Below, piece by piece: positions 50,391-58,904 of a DNA stretch of 64,000 nt. How positions within the stretch are numbered: the stretch's first letter is position 1; each line of letters starts with the position of its first letter. The stretch is from JADFQT01 sp965216025 (lineage in GTDB: Bacteria > Chloroflexota > Dehalococcoidia > Lucifugimonadales > UBA3495), in NCBI GenBank assembly GCA_965216025.1, contig CBDCEX010000018.1, positions 1,149,298 through 1,213,297 of the forward strand. The letters are read 5' to 3'. The position numbers and the translations under genes were made by a program. The notes beneath the pieces were generated by a model that saw only the letters and a program-made list of their open reading frames with translations, did no database searches and had not been told where the DNA came from.

Positions 50391-51530
50391 TCATACGGCC
50401 AGATACGACTCCCAGGCATCCATGAGCCGACGCCTCCGGTCGAACAGGTCAGACCGGGCATAGGCCGCTTCAACAGCATTTGAAACAATGTGGGCCAGGG
50501 CCGCTTCCATCACCGCATGGGGAGCATCAGTTTGCTCGGCAGCCCAGTCGCGGAAGCTCGAACGAAAGCCGTGAGGAACGCAGTCCACCCCCAACCTCTG
50601 CAACAACTTGCCATAGGTCATATCAGACAGAGGGTTCCCCGACGCCACCGGAAAAACCAACCCGGACCGGCACCCCAGCGGCCGAGCCTCTTCCAGGATG
50701 GCCAAAGCGCGGTCTTGGAGTGGCACCCGGTGCTCCCGTCCGGCCTTCATCCGCCCGGCTGAAATCACCCAGGTACGGGCCTCCAGATCCATCTCTTCCC
50801 AGGAAGCGAGGCGGACCTCACCGGAACGCGCCGCCGTGAGGACCAGGAATTCCAGGGACAGCTTGGTCACCGGCAAAGCCCCGGAACGCCGAACCACCCC
50901 GATCGCCGCCGGGACCTCTGTGTAGTGCAGGGCGCGAAAATGCGCCCTGAGCCGCGGCGTCCGGGGCAACGCGGCATCGATGGCCTCGCCGGCGGGATTG
51001 CCGCTTCTGAAATCGTTGGCTATGGCCCACTTCATCACCGCGCTTACGCGCTGCCGCACCCGGCGAGCCGTCTCCGGCTTCGCCGTCCATATCGGGGTCA
51101 GGGCGTTCATCACATCCCCACTGGAGATTTGGTCCACCGGCTTCTCTCCAAAGTGGGGAAAGGCGTAGGTTGCGAGAGTCGAGGACCACTTACCTGCGTG
51201 TATGGCGCTCCGCCAGGTAGGGCGATTGAACTCAATGACCTTTCCAGCAGCCTCGGCGAAAGTTGGGACGCTGCGCTGCGCCGTGCGCGGGTCAGAACCG
51301 GAGCGGACCAGTTTCCGATTGACCTGGGCCTTCTCCCTGGCTTCCCTGAGAGACACCAGAGGGTATCCGCCCAATCCCAGATCGGTGCTCTTCCCCCCGA
51401 TAGTCACCCGCTGCACCCACTGCTTTGACCCTCCGGGAGTCACCACCAAGTAGAGAGTATTCCCGTCTCCATACCGCCCACGCTCTTTTAACGTTCTAAT
51501 CGCCCGGTCGGTAAGCTTGCCATCAGCCAT
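50391..51530 (-). CDS. P4-type tyrosine recombinase (integrase)
   Basis: The 379-residue protein has the N-terminal DUF4102-type arm-binding domain (LTDRAIRTLKERGRYGDGNTLYLVV, WVQRVTIGGKSTDLGLGGYPLVSLREAREKA), a SAM-like core-binding domain and the catalytic domain: first Arg in LTAARSGEVRLASWEEMD, H-x-x-R in CVPHGFRSSFRDWAAEQ, a late His in ALAHIVSNAVEAAYARSDLF, and the nucleophile Tyr in AAYARSDL. All catalytic residues are present. Such integrases insert genomic islands into tRNA or other sites; no att site was found within the window. Phased repeats upstream (51597-51634) probably bind it. Confidence 0.9.
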   Translation of the reverse strand: MADGKLTDRAIRTLKERGRYGDGNTLYLVVTPGGSKQWVQRVTIGGKSTDLGLGGYPLVSLREAREKAQVNRKLVRSGSDPRTAQRSVPTFAEAAGKVIEFNRPTWRSAIHAGKWSSTLATYAFPHFGEKPVDQISSGDVMNALTPIWTAKPETARRVRQRVSAVMKWAIANDFRSGNPAGEAIDAALPRTPRLRAHFRALHYTEVPAAIGVVRRSGALPVTKLSLEFLVLTAARSGEVRLASWEEMDLEARTWVISAGRMKAGREHRVPLQDRALAILEEARPLGCRSGLVFPVASGNPLSDMTYGKLLQRLGVDCVPHGFRSSFRDWAAEQTDAPHAVMEAALAHIVSNAVEAAYARSDLFDRRRRLMDAWESYLAV

Positions 51531-51596
51531 ACTTTATGTTCTAACCTATCCCAATTTTGGCATCCCTATATTTATACCATGACATGACAGAGATTA

Positions 51597-51634
51597 TATG
51601 AGACCCTATGAGACTTTACAAGACACTATGAGAC
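51597..51634. promoter_or_regulatory. Four 10-bp-phased TATGAGAC repeats upstream of the integrase
   Basis: TATGAGAC at 51597, 51607 and 51627 and the variant TACAAGAC at 51617 recur with an exact 10-bp period, one per helical turn, 67 bp upstream of the integrase start. Arm-type integrase sites and excisionase or repressor sites are arranged in this way. Confidence 0.6.
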
Positions 51635-52412
51635 TGAGGTTTCGTAGCTGAAGAAGCTGGTTTCGGGGTATTTTGTATCTGAGCAGCAAATCAAATTCGA
51701 TTCCTACTGCGGGATTCGGCTATGGTTTTATCTGCTAATGGGGGTCGGCGCGTTCCTGTTCGTGGTTTCTCAGCTTATGGCGGCGGGGAACCCTTCGCCG
51801 GGCCTGAAGCTGGAAGACTGCGATGGGTTCAGGCAGCCCGGCCAGCAGGTTATCGAGGCCGCCACCCAAACCCTGGACAAGCACATAGGAGACACCTCAG
51901 AGCCGTTGGGCGGCGGCGGCGCACCAACGGAGCATGCAAAGCGCCGCTGACAAGAATTTCTGGGAGGTAGCCTTAGCCAGCGGGGAGTGCCCGCCGCGGA
52001 ACGCTGGCTGAAGCTGCAACCCACGATGCCATGACGATTAAAGCGCGTCCGGTCTTTTATGGCCCCTGGTCTGCCGAAGGGGGCCCTTGCGGACCCCCTT
52101 CGGCAGACCAGGGGAGAGCTCCAGGGCATCGTCACTCTTATTCACTATTCTTCGCACTAATTCACCCAAGGGCTACCTTTTCCCCGCGTTCTTGCCACTT
52201 TCCGTTCCCCGCTCCAGCACCGCTTTTTACCTCCATCACGATCCACTGCTTTTAAGATAAATCCAACGCTTTAAACCAGGAGGTGCCAGCACCCTGGAAA
52301 TTTGGGCAAACACTAATTCAGTTACCACGACCCCTTAGAGGCAAAGTTAACCAACCCCGGCAGGAATTTAAAATCATTATCCAAGCAACAATCACGAAAA
52401 AGGAGAAAACCA
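51635..52412. other. 780-bp stretch without a secure gene
   Basis: A 70-codon frame at 51738-51950 begins MGVGAFLFVVSQLMAAGN but has no ribosome binding site and matches nothing. The stretch contains a strong hairpin (separate entry) and the leader of the secreted protein. Confidence 0.45.
52063..52114. repeat. Perfect 21-bp inverted repeat
   Basis: CCCCTGGTCTGCCGAAGGGG (52063 on) pairs perfectly with its complement ending at 52114, around a 10-base loop at 52084-52093. No U-tract follows on either strand. It may be a transcription end, the core of a small repeat element or a recombination-related structure. Confidence 0.55.
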
Positions 52413-52823
52413 ATGTTTAATTTCAAGAAAATCGGTATCACCCTGGGCATCTTGGGTGTGGTCGGTCTGACCGGCGCCTTGATGGTCGGCCCGGCCTTCG
52501 CTTCCCCCAAGGACAAGGGCGGCCTCGGTGGAACGGACCATGGGTCCCACAAAGACAATATATGTCACTACAATGCGTTGGTGATGGATGACACTACCAC
52601 CGAGGTTGACGAGTCGGAAGCGGAAGCGTGGATGGACAAGACTGTCGATAGCAGCTCCTCGTATAAGCACGTAGGCAAGCACAGCCCTGAGGGTAGTGAC
52701 GATTCCGACTTCTATATCCTCTTCGGGACCGAAATCGAAGCCAACGCTGCAGGCGAGTTCGACATGAACGATTCTACAGAGGATTGCACGCGCCTCCAGC
52801 TGCCTTTCGAGCCTGCTCCCTAA
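52413..52823 (+). CDS. Small secreted acidic protein
   Basis: The 136-residue protein starts with a Sec signal peptide: MFNFKKIGITLGILGVVGL, then GALMVGPAFAS, with cleavage likely after AFA (residue 30). The mature part is very acidic (TTTEVDESEAEAWMDK, SPEGSDDSDF, DMNDSTEDC), with His/Gly/Lys near the start (GGLGGTDHGSHKDN) and two Cys that could form a disulfide. The ribosome binding site AAGGAG is ideally placed before ATG 52413. No family is recognised; Ca2+ binding would be possible from the charge. The bidirectional terminator that follows indicates that it is an expressed single gene. Confidence 0.7.
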   Translation: MFNFKKIGITLGILGVVGLTGALMVGPAFASPKDKGGLGGTDHGSHKDNICHYNALVMDDTTTEVDESEAEAWMDKTVDSSSSYKHVGKHSPEGSDDSDFYILFGTEIEANAAGEFDMNDSTEDCTRLQLPFEPAP

Positions 52824-52890
52824 ATTCAATAGTAGGTAGAAGCATAGTTCAGCCCGATAAAGCCCCAACTGCCTCAAAGGGGCACCAGAC

Positions 52891-52924
52891 AAAAGAAGAG
52901 GGTCCTTTCGGACCCTCTTCTTTT
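52891..52924. terminator. Bidirectional intrinsic terminator between convergent genes
   Basis: A 15-bp perfect stem AAAAGAAGAGGGTCC / GGACCCTCTTCTTTT with loop TTTC. The TTTT run on either strand makes it work for the secreted-protein gene (plus) and the subtilase (minus), which converge here. Confidence 0.88.
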
Positions 52925-52952
52925 CGATTATGGCCCGGCGCGAACCGGCTCG

Positions 52953-54664
52953 CTACTTGGTGAAAGAGTTGGCTGGAGTCACACCATCCCAGGCGAGCCC
53001 GCTGGCTGTTACGGCAGTCACCGTCGTCGAGTATTTGCCGGACTTGGCGTTCTTCCGGCTGAGGATCACTTTTCCGTTCGTTCCCGTCGTGCCAGTTATT
53101 GAGGCTGGAGTGGTGCCATTACGGAACAGGTCGATGGAGACGGAAGCGCCTGCGACCGCATTCCCCAGGTCGTCCTTCAGGGCCAGGGTGACGTTGAGGT
53201 GCTTGTCACCGGTCTTGCCGCCCACTGGGAGGTAGGTTATCGTGGTGACCCTGACCGTGATTGCCTCGGGCGGCGGAGTTCCCACCGTGATACTGATGGA
53301 GTCGCTGCCGGTCTTGCCGCCGGAGTCGGTCACCGAGGCGGTGATGGTGTGGTTGCCGTCGCTGAGGGTTTTGGAGAAGCTGCCGCTGCTGCCGATTGAT
53401 CCGTCGATGCTCGAGGTCCAGACCAGGCTGCTGGTCAAGGTAGCATCGTCATCCTCGGTGTCACTGGCCGACCCGGCGAAGTTGATAGTAGCTCCGGAGG
53501 CGGGGTTCGAGCCATCGGCCGGGCTGGAGATGGAGGCGGTGGGAGGATCATTAGGAGGGTCGACCGAGGCCGCGCCGTTGGCTTGCACCAGGCCGTGACC
53601 ATACTGCGAGTCGTGCCCACTCGTGCCCAGATCCTGGGCGGTGACCTGAAGCTGAGTCCTCCACCTGGTCGTTACTCCAGCCAGGGTTGGCCCACAGCAC
53701 CAGGGCCGCGGCGCCCGCAACATGAGGCGAGGCCATGGAAGTACCGTTCTTGGTGCCGTATCCGCCGCCGGGCATGGTTGATTTTACCGATACCCCGGGC
53801 GCAGCCAACTCCACTTCGGTACAGGTGCTGGAGAAGCTGGCCCGGTTGTCGTTGGAGTCGGTCGCCGCCGTCGCGATCAGCGAGTCCCACCGGGCCGGGT
53901 AGATACATTTACCGCCGGTATTGCCGGCCGCTGCTACCTCCAGAATCCCGGCGGCGTTGGCATTATCGAAAGCCGCTTTTACTGTGTTGCCGGGCTTTCT
54001 GGAGCTACCGTAGCTGTTGTTGGTCACCTGCACCCCGTGATCCACAGCCCCCTGGACGGTGGCAACGACATCGCTCCAGGAACCGTGTGCCTCGTCGTCC
54101 AACACCTTGAGGGCGTACAGGGTGGCCTTAGGCGCCACGCCCACCACGCCGTTGTTGTTATCTTCGGCGGCAACAGTCCCGGATACGTGGGTGCCGTGGC
54201 CGTTATCGTCCATGGGGACGTTGTCGTTGTTCACGAAGTCGTACCCACCCGCATAATAGGCGTCAAGGTCGGGGTGGGTGTAGTCGACGCCGGTGTCGAT
54301 CACGGCCACCTTCACGCCGGCTCCTCTATTTCCTGCGGCGTGGATGAGACCCGATTTTATGTGGGCCACTCCCAAGTGTTCTGTAATTCGGCATCGCCAT
54401 TGGGATGGTCAACTGCGTGCACCTCGAGATCGGGCTCGATGTAGGCCACGTTGGGGTTGTTGAGCAGCCCCTGGATGGCTCCCTCAGGAAGCGAGGCGGC
54501 GATGGCCGGGACCAGGTTGTAGGTGTATTGAATGTCGGCGCCTGCCTTACGGAGCAGCGCCTCTTCCGCCGGTCCGGGCGGGTTATTAAAACCGACAAAT
54601 ACCGGTACCTTTTCGCTCGCTCCGCCCTCGCCGTAGGCCGGGCCGGCGGCCAGGGCCACCAGTA
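52953..54664 (-). pseudogene. Second subtilisin-like secreted protease, two frameshifts, 5' end split by IS630
   Basis: The pieces in order on the minus strand: signal peptide end VALAAGPAYGEGGAS, an inhibitor-I9-type propeptide (VPVFVGFNNPPGPAEEALLRKAG, NPNVAYIEPDLEVHAV), then the protease. The Asp is in VAVIDTGVDYTHPDL, His in NGHGTHVSGTVAA, Asn in AAAGNTGG and Ser in NGTSMASPHVAGAAALV. They are followed by a PKD/Ig-like domain and a C-terminal beta domain ending ANSFTK at 52953. Two single-base shifts break it: at TTGGGAGTGG near 54366 (QNTW to GVAHIKSG, one G missing) and at GTGGAGGACTC near 53662 (NDQV to RTQLQVTA, one G extra). Both restored give one continuous protein of about 580 residues. 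Its start codon lies beyond the IS (55908-55938). Confidence 0.82.
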
Positions 54665-55905
54665 ATACTAAACCAAAGCTAAGGTGAAACCTACATAAAG
54701 CGAACCGGCAGGGGAGTTGCGATATTCTGTAAAAGAAGTCGAGGGGCGGTGGTGGAAGGGATGAAGGAAATAGTGCAACTCATGGAAGAGTGGCAACTCA
54801 ATGTAGGTGACTTACGGGAAAGGATGTATCGAGCGCCAACACCTCGAGAGCGAGAGCGATGGCACGGGCTATGGTTGTTGGCCCAAGGGTGGTCGGCTAT
54901 CCAGGTGGCTGAGGCTTTGGACAGAGAGCCTCATACCATTGGAAACTGGCTGGCCAACTTTCGCCGAGGCGGGGCCCAAGGTTTGGTCTTTGAACAGACT
55001 CGGGGTTCCCCCCCGTCTTGAACTGGGGTCAACAGAACCAACTGAAGTCTGCGGTGCAAAATCCGCCTGGAGAGGCGGGAGTTGAATTGTCCAACTGGAA
55101 TTGGAAAGTAGTGAGGCAATTTCTCAAGCAGAGCTTTGAACTGGGGCTGAGTCGAAGCAGTTGCTTGAACTACCTCCATCGGTTGGGCTTCGTGCTGAAG
55201 CGACCCAAGAAACGCCTCCTGAAAGCCAAGGATGAAGCGCAGAAAGCCTTCGTCCTCCAGTACAGCCAAATCCGAGAGGAGGCCCAAGAGAGTGGGGCCA
55301 AAATCTTCTTCGTAGACGAAGCCCACTTTCGGGCCGATGCCGATCTGAGGGGGAAATGGGTGCTCAAGGGAGAGCCGGCGCTGGTGGACTCTACCAGTCC
55401 TCGGTGGGGAGAGAAGGCCTGCTACTACTCGGGAGTTTGCTTGGAGGCTGGGGAGGTGGAAGCCATGGAAATAGCCGGCAACAGCAATGCCGAGACCTCC
55501 ACCGCCTTTTTACGGCAGCTAAGAGAAAACCATCCTGGACCTCTGGTAGTGATTTGGGACAATGGGCCAGCCCACCGAGGAGAAGCGATTCGCAGCTATT
55601 TGACCACCCCTGACTTGCAGCTGAGGCTGGTGGCCTTACCGGCCTACAGCCCAGACTTCAATGCCGACGAAGCCGTCTGGGACTGGGCCAGGGAAGAGGT
55701 CACGGCCAACGAATGCCTGGGAACAAAAGCCCAAGTCCAAGAGAAGATGAATGCATTCTTCGGCGGACTAGCTCACCGTAAGGATGAAGTGAAACATCGC
55801 TGCCGAACCTTGTTACAAGCTCGAGCCGATGCATTGATTTTTACACCTTCCCTACCTTTGCCATCGCTGCAAAATGTAGTTCCCACCTTGGCTTTGGTTT
55901 AGGGC
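54665..55905 (+). mobile_element. IS630-family element with TA target duplication
   Basis: Inverted ends CTAAACCAAAGCTAAGGTG (54668) and CTAAACCAAAGCCAAGGTG (read inward from 55902) differ at one base. TA is at 54663-54664 and 55906-55907. Removing the element and one TA joins the signal-peptide codons at 55908-55938 to the subtilase frame without any shift, which proves the insertion borders. IS630 elements duplicate TA. Confidence 0.9.
54749..55902 (+). CDS. IS630-family transposase in two overlapping frames
   Basis: The first frame (54749-55021, 90 residues) encodes the HTH part: RERERWHGLWLLAQGWSAIQVAEALDREPHTIGNWLANFRRGG. It stops directly after a CCCCCCC run at 55009-55015. The second frame, shifted by -1, continues NWGQQNQLKSAVQNPPGEAGVELSNWNWKVV and carries the DDE core: D in KIFFVDEAHFRADADLRGKWV, D in LVVIWDNGPAHRGEAI, E in ALPAYSPDFNADEAVWDWA. 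The stop TAG lies in the right inverted repeat. The C7 run is a plausible slippery site for programmed -1 frameshifting, known in several IS families; a simple inactivating or sequencing indel is the alternative. Confidence 0.85.
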
Positions 55906-55907
55906 TA

Positions 55908-55938
55908 ACAAAAACCCTGACGATAATGCCTTTTTCAT
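55908..55938 (-). pseudogene. Displaced start of the second subtilase gene
   Basis: The minus strand reads ATG at 55938-55936 and then MKKALSSGFL, the basic and early hydrophobic part of a signal peptide, with AAAGGTGG upstream as ribosome binding site. Joined across the IS630 element at TA it gives MKKALSSGFLLLVALAAGP, a complete signal peptide. Confidence 0.85.
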
Positions 55939-56607
55939 CTGTTGACCACCTTTATATCGGGACTTACCGGCTTTCCCCGCCAAGAAAGCTGTCCGGCAGA
56001 CCTTGAGGAGCCTCGACGGTCATCCCAAGAGTTCAGAGACTTGGCCTGCGACTCCAGGCGCAAAGTACGGGAGCTAATCTAGGAAATGGAGGAACACCTC
56101 ATCGGTACCTCCTTACACATAAAAAGGGCCTGCCATAGCCCTGTCCCCGGGCGCTCGGCCGACCCCAAATGATGGCTTCTAACCACAGGAACTCAGGTCT
56201 TTATTTCTGAGTCCCCGAGGCCTAGCCTTTTAGATAGCATTTGGCGCCGCCCCGCCCAATGTGGGGTCCTGAGGGTTAGCCCCTCGGGACCTCTGCCTTT
56301 CAGGAACCCCTTTCCTGAAAGCTCGGCTATTTGATAGTGGTTCCAGTCCTGGATAATTGGCCAGTATAGCAGCTACATGACATAAAGTTGGGGCCATCCT
56401 CCTCCAATATGATCCCAAGATAATGACAGAATACGAATCTCCCGCAACCAATTATGAACAGTTGTAGCCAAGGAGGTCACCGTTTACCGAGGTTGCCATG
56501 ATGGAGCGAGGGTAGTGGGGCTAGGGCTGTTTTAAGTACTGCGAAAGGCAAGCACCCTAATTTGGTGACGGAGGGCCAGGTTTTTTGAGGTCCTGATATA
56601 CCCGGCG
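55939..56607. other. 670-bp stretch without a recognisable gene
   Basis: It should hold the promoter of the subtilase (minus strand) near its left end. No gene or RNA was recognised in the remainder. Confidence 0.45.
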
Positions 56608-57612
56608 CTAAATCCCCAGCCGCTGGTAGACTTGGGGATTGGCACAGGCTTCCAGCCTCTCGCCGCGCAGTCCCGCCAGCAGATTGCGGGCGGCCAGCAA
56701 CATGGTGTTGAGCCGGGTCGGGAGGGCGGCGCTGCCCACATGCGACGTAATCACCACGTTATCCAGAGACAGCAAGGGGTCATTAGCAGGTATCGGCTCC
56801 GGCTCGGTAACGTCCAGGCCCGCCGCGTAAATCCAGCCCTCTTTCAGCGCAATGTACAAGGCCCGGGGGTCCACCACCGGCCCACGGGCGGTATTGACCA
56901 GCACGGCGGTGGGCTTCATCAACCTCAGCTCGCGCTCGCCAATGTAATGGCGGGTCTCCTCCGTCAAAGGGATGTGGAGGGAAACGAAATCGGCCGCGCC
57001 CAGCAATTCTGGCAGTTCGGCGTATTCCATCCACCCTCCCTCCGCGTTTGGGGATTCCAGCTCGGGCTTGCGGGTACGGGAGTAATAAAGCACGCGCATG
57101 TCAAATCCCCTGGCCCGCTTGGCCATTTCCTGTCCAATCTGCCCCATGCCGATAATTCCCAGAGTAGACTCGTGGATGTCCACGCCCAGCCAGTGCATGG
57201 GGTGATGGGCCAGCTGCCAATTGCCCTGACGCACCCAGCGCTCGCTTTCCCCGATACGCCGGGCCGCGGCCATCAACAGCGCGAAGGCCAGGTCGGCGGT
57301 GGACTTGGCCAGAATCCCGGGAGTGTATCCGACCAGAACTCCCCGCCTGGTCGCTTCCGGCAAGTCCACGTTGTCCAGCCCAACGGAGAGCTGGCTAATG
57401 ACCTTCAATCCGCCCGCAGCGTCCAGCAGAGGGCCGTCGATCCGGTCCATTATGTTGGTCAGCAATCCGTCCACCTGGGCAGATTTCTCTCGCAACACCT
57501 CAGGCGAGGGAGGAAGATCGCCGGGCCAAACCTCCACCTGGGCGGATTGCGAGATTAGCTCCAGCGCCGGGTCCAGTATCTGGCGGGTTATGAATACCTT
57601 GGGCAGGGCCAT
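56608..57612 (-). CDS. D-isomer-specific 2-hydroxyacid dehydrogenase (glyoxylate/hydroxypyruvate reductase type)
   Basis: The protein begins MALPKVFITRQILDPALELI at ATG 57612 (GGAAGG upstream). It has the NAD-binding motif in TLGIIGMGQIGQEMAKRARGF, the catalytic Arg in LVNTARGPVVDPRAL, the Glu in GLDVTEPEPIPANDPLL, and the catalytic His in ITSHVGSAALPTR. The order R-E-H is complete. Members reduce glyoxylate, hydroxypyruvate or other 2-keto acids. An upstream start at 57630 is less likely. Glyoxylate metabolism would match the glycolate-oxidase-type enzyme at 61.2 kb and the GlcG protein at 0.9 kb. Confidence 0.88.
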   Translation of the reverse strand: MALPKVFITRQILDPALELISQSAQVEVWPGDLPPSPEVLREKSAQVDGLLTNIMDRIDGPLLDAAGGLKVISQLSVGLDNVDLPEATRRGVLVGYTPGILAKSTADLAFALLMAAARRIGESERWVRQGNWQLAHHPMHWLGVDIHESTLGIIGMGQIGQEMAKRARGFDMRVLYYSRTRKPELESPNAEGGWMEYAELPELLGAADFVSLHIPLTEETRHYIGERELRLMKPTAVLVNTARGPVVDPRALYIALKEGWIYAAGLDVTEPEPIPANDPLLSLDNVVITSHVGSAALPTRLNTMLLAARNLLAGLRGERLEACANPQVYQRLGI

Positions 57613-57720
57613 AGAGGACCTTCCTGACAATGGGATTGCCTGAAATTGTAATGATGCCGCTGGAGATTTTCCAGAGCCTCTTTTTTGCTGATAGTTAACG
57701 AAAGTTCTAAACTTGTAGGA

Positions 57721-57803
57721 TCCAAATCCCCCTATATCCCCCTTTTAAAAAGGGGGATATAGGGGGATTTCCCCAAACGGCGGCACCTCCGACCGTGTTT
57801 AGC
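57721..57803. repeat. Intergenic repeat of the CCCCCTATATCCCCC family, copy G
   Basis: Here the core is a full palindrome: AAATCCCCCTATATCCCCCT then AGGGGGATATAGGGGGATTT. The trailing block GGCGGCACCTCCGACCGTGTTTAGCC matches copies E and F. Noncoding; it lies between divergent genes. Confidence 0.82.
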
Positions 57804-57878
57804 CATGAATGCGAGCCTCACTAAATGAAGAATCCAGAATGCTATACTTAGCCGACCTTAGTGCAGCTGGGAGAAGAA

Positions 57879-58838
57879 ATGGCCCTGTTTTTGAACGAAA
57901 GAGAGGTGGCGCAGCTGTTGCCGATGCAGGAATGCATTGATGTGCTGGAGCAGGCCTTCGGCCACGCCGGTCGGGGACAAACGGAGGTTAAACCCCGTTC
58001 CCGCATCCGCATGCCCAACGGATTTTTCCATTTCATGGCCGCTGCCGACGCCGAGCATGGAGTTTTCGGCTACAAGGCCTACCCGTCCTTCGCCGGCCCC
58101 GGAGGCAGCAAATTCTTGACGATGCTGTACGACTACGAGTCGGGGCAGCTGCTGGCCTGCCTGGAATCGGGGCGCATGGGTCAAATCCGCACCGGGGCCG
58201 CCACCGGATTGGGCACCAAGTACATGGCCAGAGAAGATTCGGAAATCGTAGGGGTCATCGGCTCCGGATTTCAAGCCAGAACCCAGCTGGAGGCAACCTG
58301 CGCGGTGCGGGACATCAAGAAGGCTCGGGTATACAGCCGGCGGCAGGAACGCCGGGAGGAGTTCGCCGGGCAAATGTCAGAGCGGCTGGGTCTGGAGGTG
58401 GAGCCGGTGGAGAGCGCCCAAGACTGCGTTACCGGCGCGGACATCGCCATCACCATTACCTCGGCCCGGGATCCGGTATTACAGGGGGAATGGCTAATGC
58501 CCGGGGCGCATGTCAACGCAGCGGGCGGCAACCACTGGATGCGAAGGGAAATCGATGAGGAAACCGTCACCCGCTCCGACCTGATAGTCGTCGACGACCT
58601 GGAACAGGCGAAGGCCGAGTGCGGGGACCTGATGGCTCCCGAAGCCCGAGGCACTTTCCGCTGGGATATGGCTCACGAGCTGCGGGACCTGGTGTCGGGA
58701 AAGGTTCCAGGCCGCCCTTCGGCCCAGTCCATCACCCTGTTCGAATCCATGGGGGTGGCTCTGGAGGACATTGCGGCGGCGCAACTGGTTTTCCGCAAGG
58801 CGGTGGACCAGGGAATAGGAGTTGAGCTACCTTTCTAG
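57879..58838 (+). CDS. Ornithine cyclodeaminase/mu-crystallin family NAD(P)-dependent enzyme
   Basis: From ATG 57879, with GGGAG eight bases upstream, the 319-residue protein reads FLNEREVAQLLPMQECIDVLEQAF, then the signature GRMGQIRTGAATGLGTKYMA, NAD-motif VGVIGSGFQARTQLEATC, VNAAGGNHWMRREIDEE and FESMGVALEDIAAAQLVFRKA. The family includes ornithine cyclodeaminase, alanine dehydrogenase (archaeal), ketimine reductase and enzymes of siderophore pathways; the catalytic Asp near DLIVVDDLEQAKAE is kept. The true substrate is not evident. A GTG at 57861 would add six residues without support. Confidence 0.85.
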   Translation: MALFLNEREVAQLLPMQECIDVLEQAFGHAGRGQTEVKPRSRIRMPNGFFHFMAAADAEHGVFGYKAYPSFAGPGGSKFLTMLYDYESGQLLACLESGRMGQIRTGAATGLGTKYMAREDSEIVGVIGSGFQARTQLEATCAVRDIKKARVYSRRQERREEFAGQMSERLGLEVEPVESAQDCVTGADIAITITSARDPVLQGEWLMPGAHVNAAGGNHWMRREIDEETVTRSDLIVVDDLEQAKAECGDLMAPEARGTFRWDMAHELRDLVSGKVPGRPSAQSITLFESMGVALEDIAAAQLVFRKAVDQGIGVELPF

Positions 58839-58904
58839 GATAGGAGGATATAACCCCCACCAGCATCCCTTTGATAAGGGGAGGCTCTTTTCCCACAGGC
58901 ATAT

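Noticed and set aside
48663..51650. TTCGTAGCTGAA repeated at about 48663 and 51641 as possible attachment sites
   Set aside because: Only 12 bases match, neither lies at a tRNA or gene end, and the intervals do not delimit a sensible element.
51738..51950. 70-codon frame beginning with a hydrophobic helix
   Set aside because: No ribosome binding site, no family resemblance, and composition unlike neighbouring genes after the first 15 residues.
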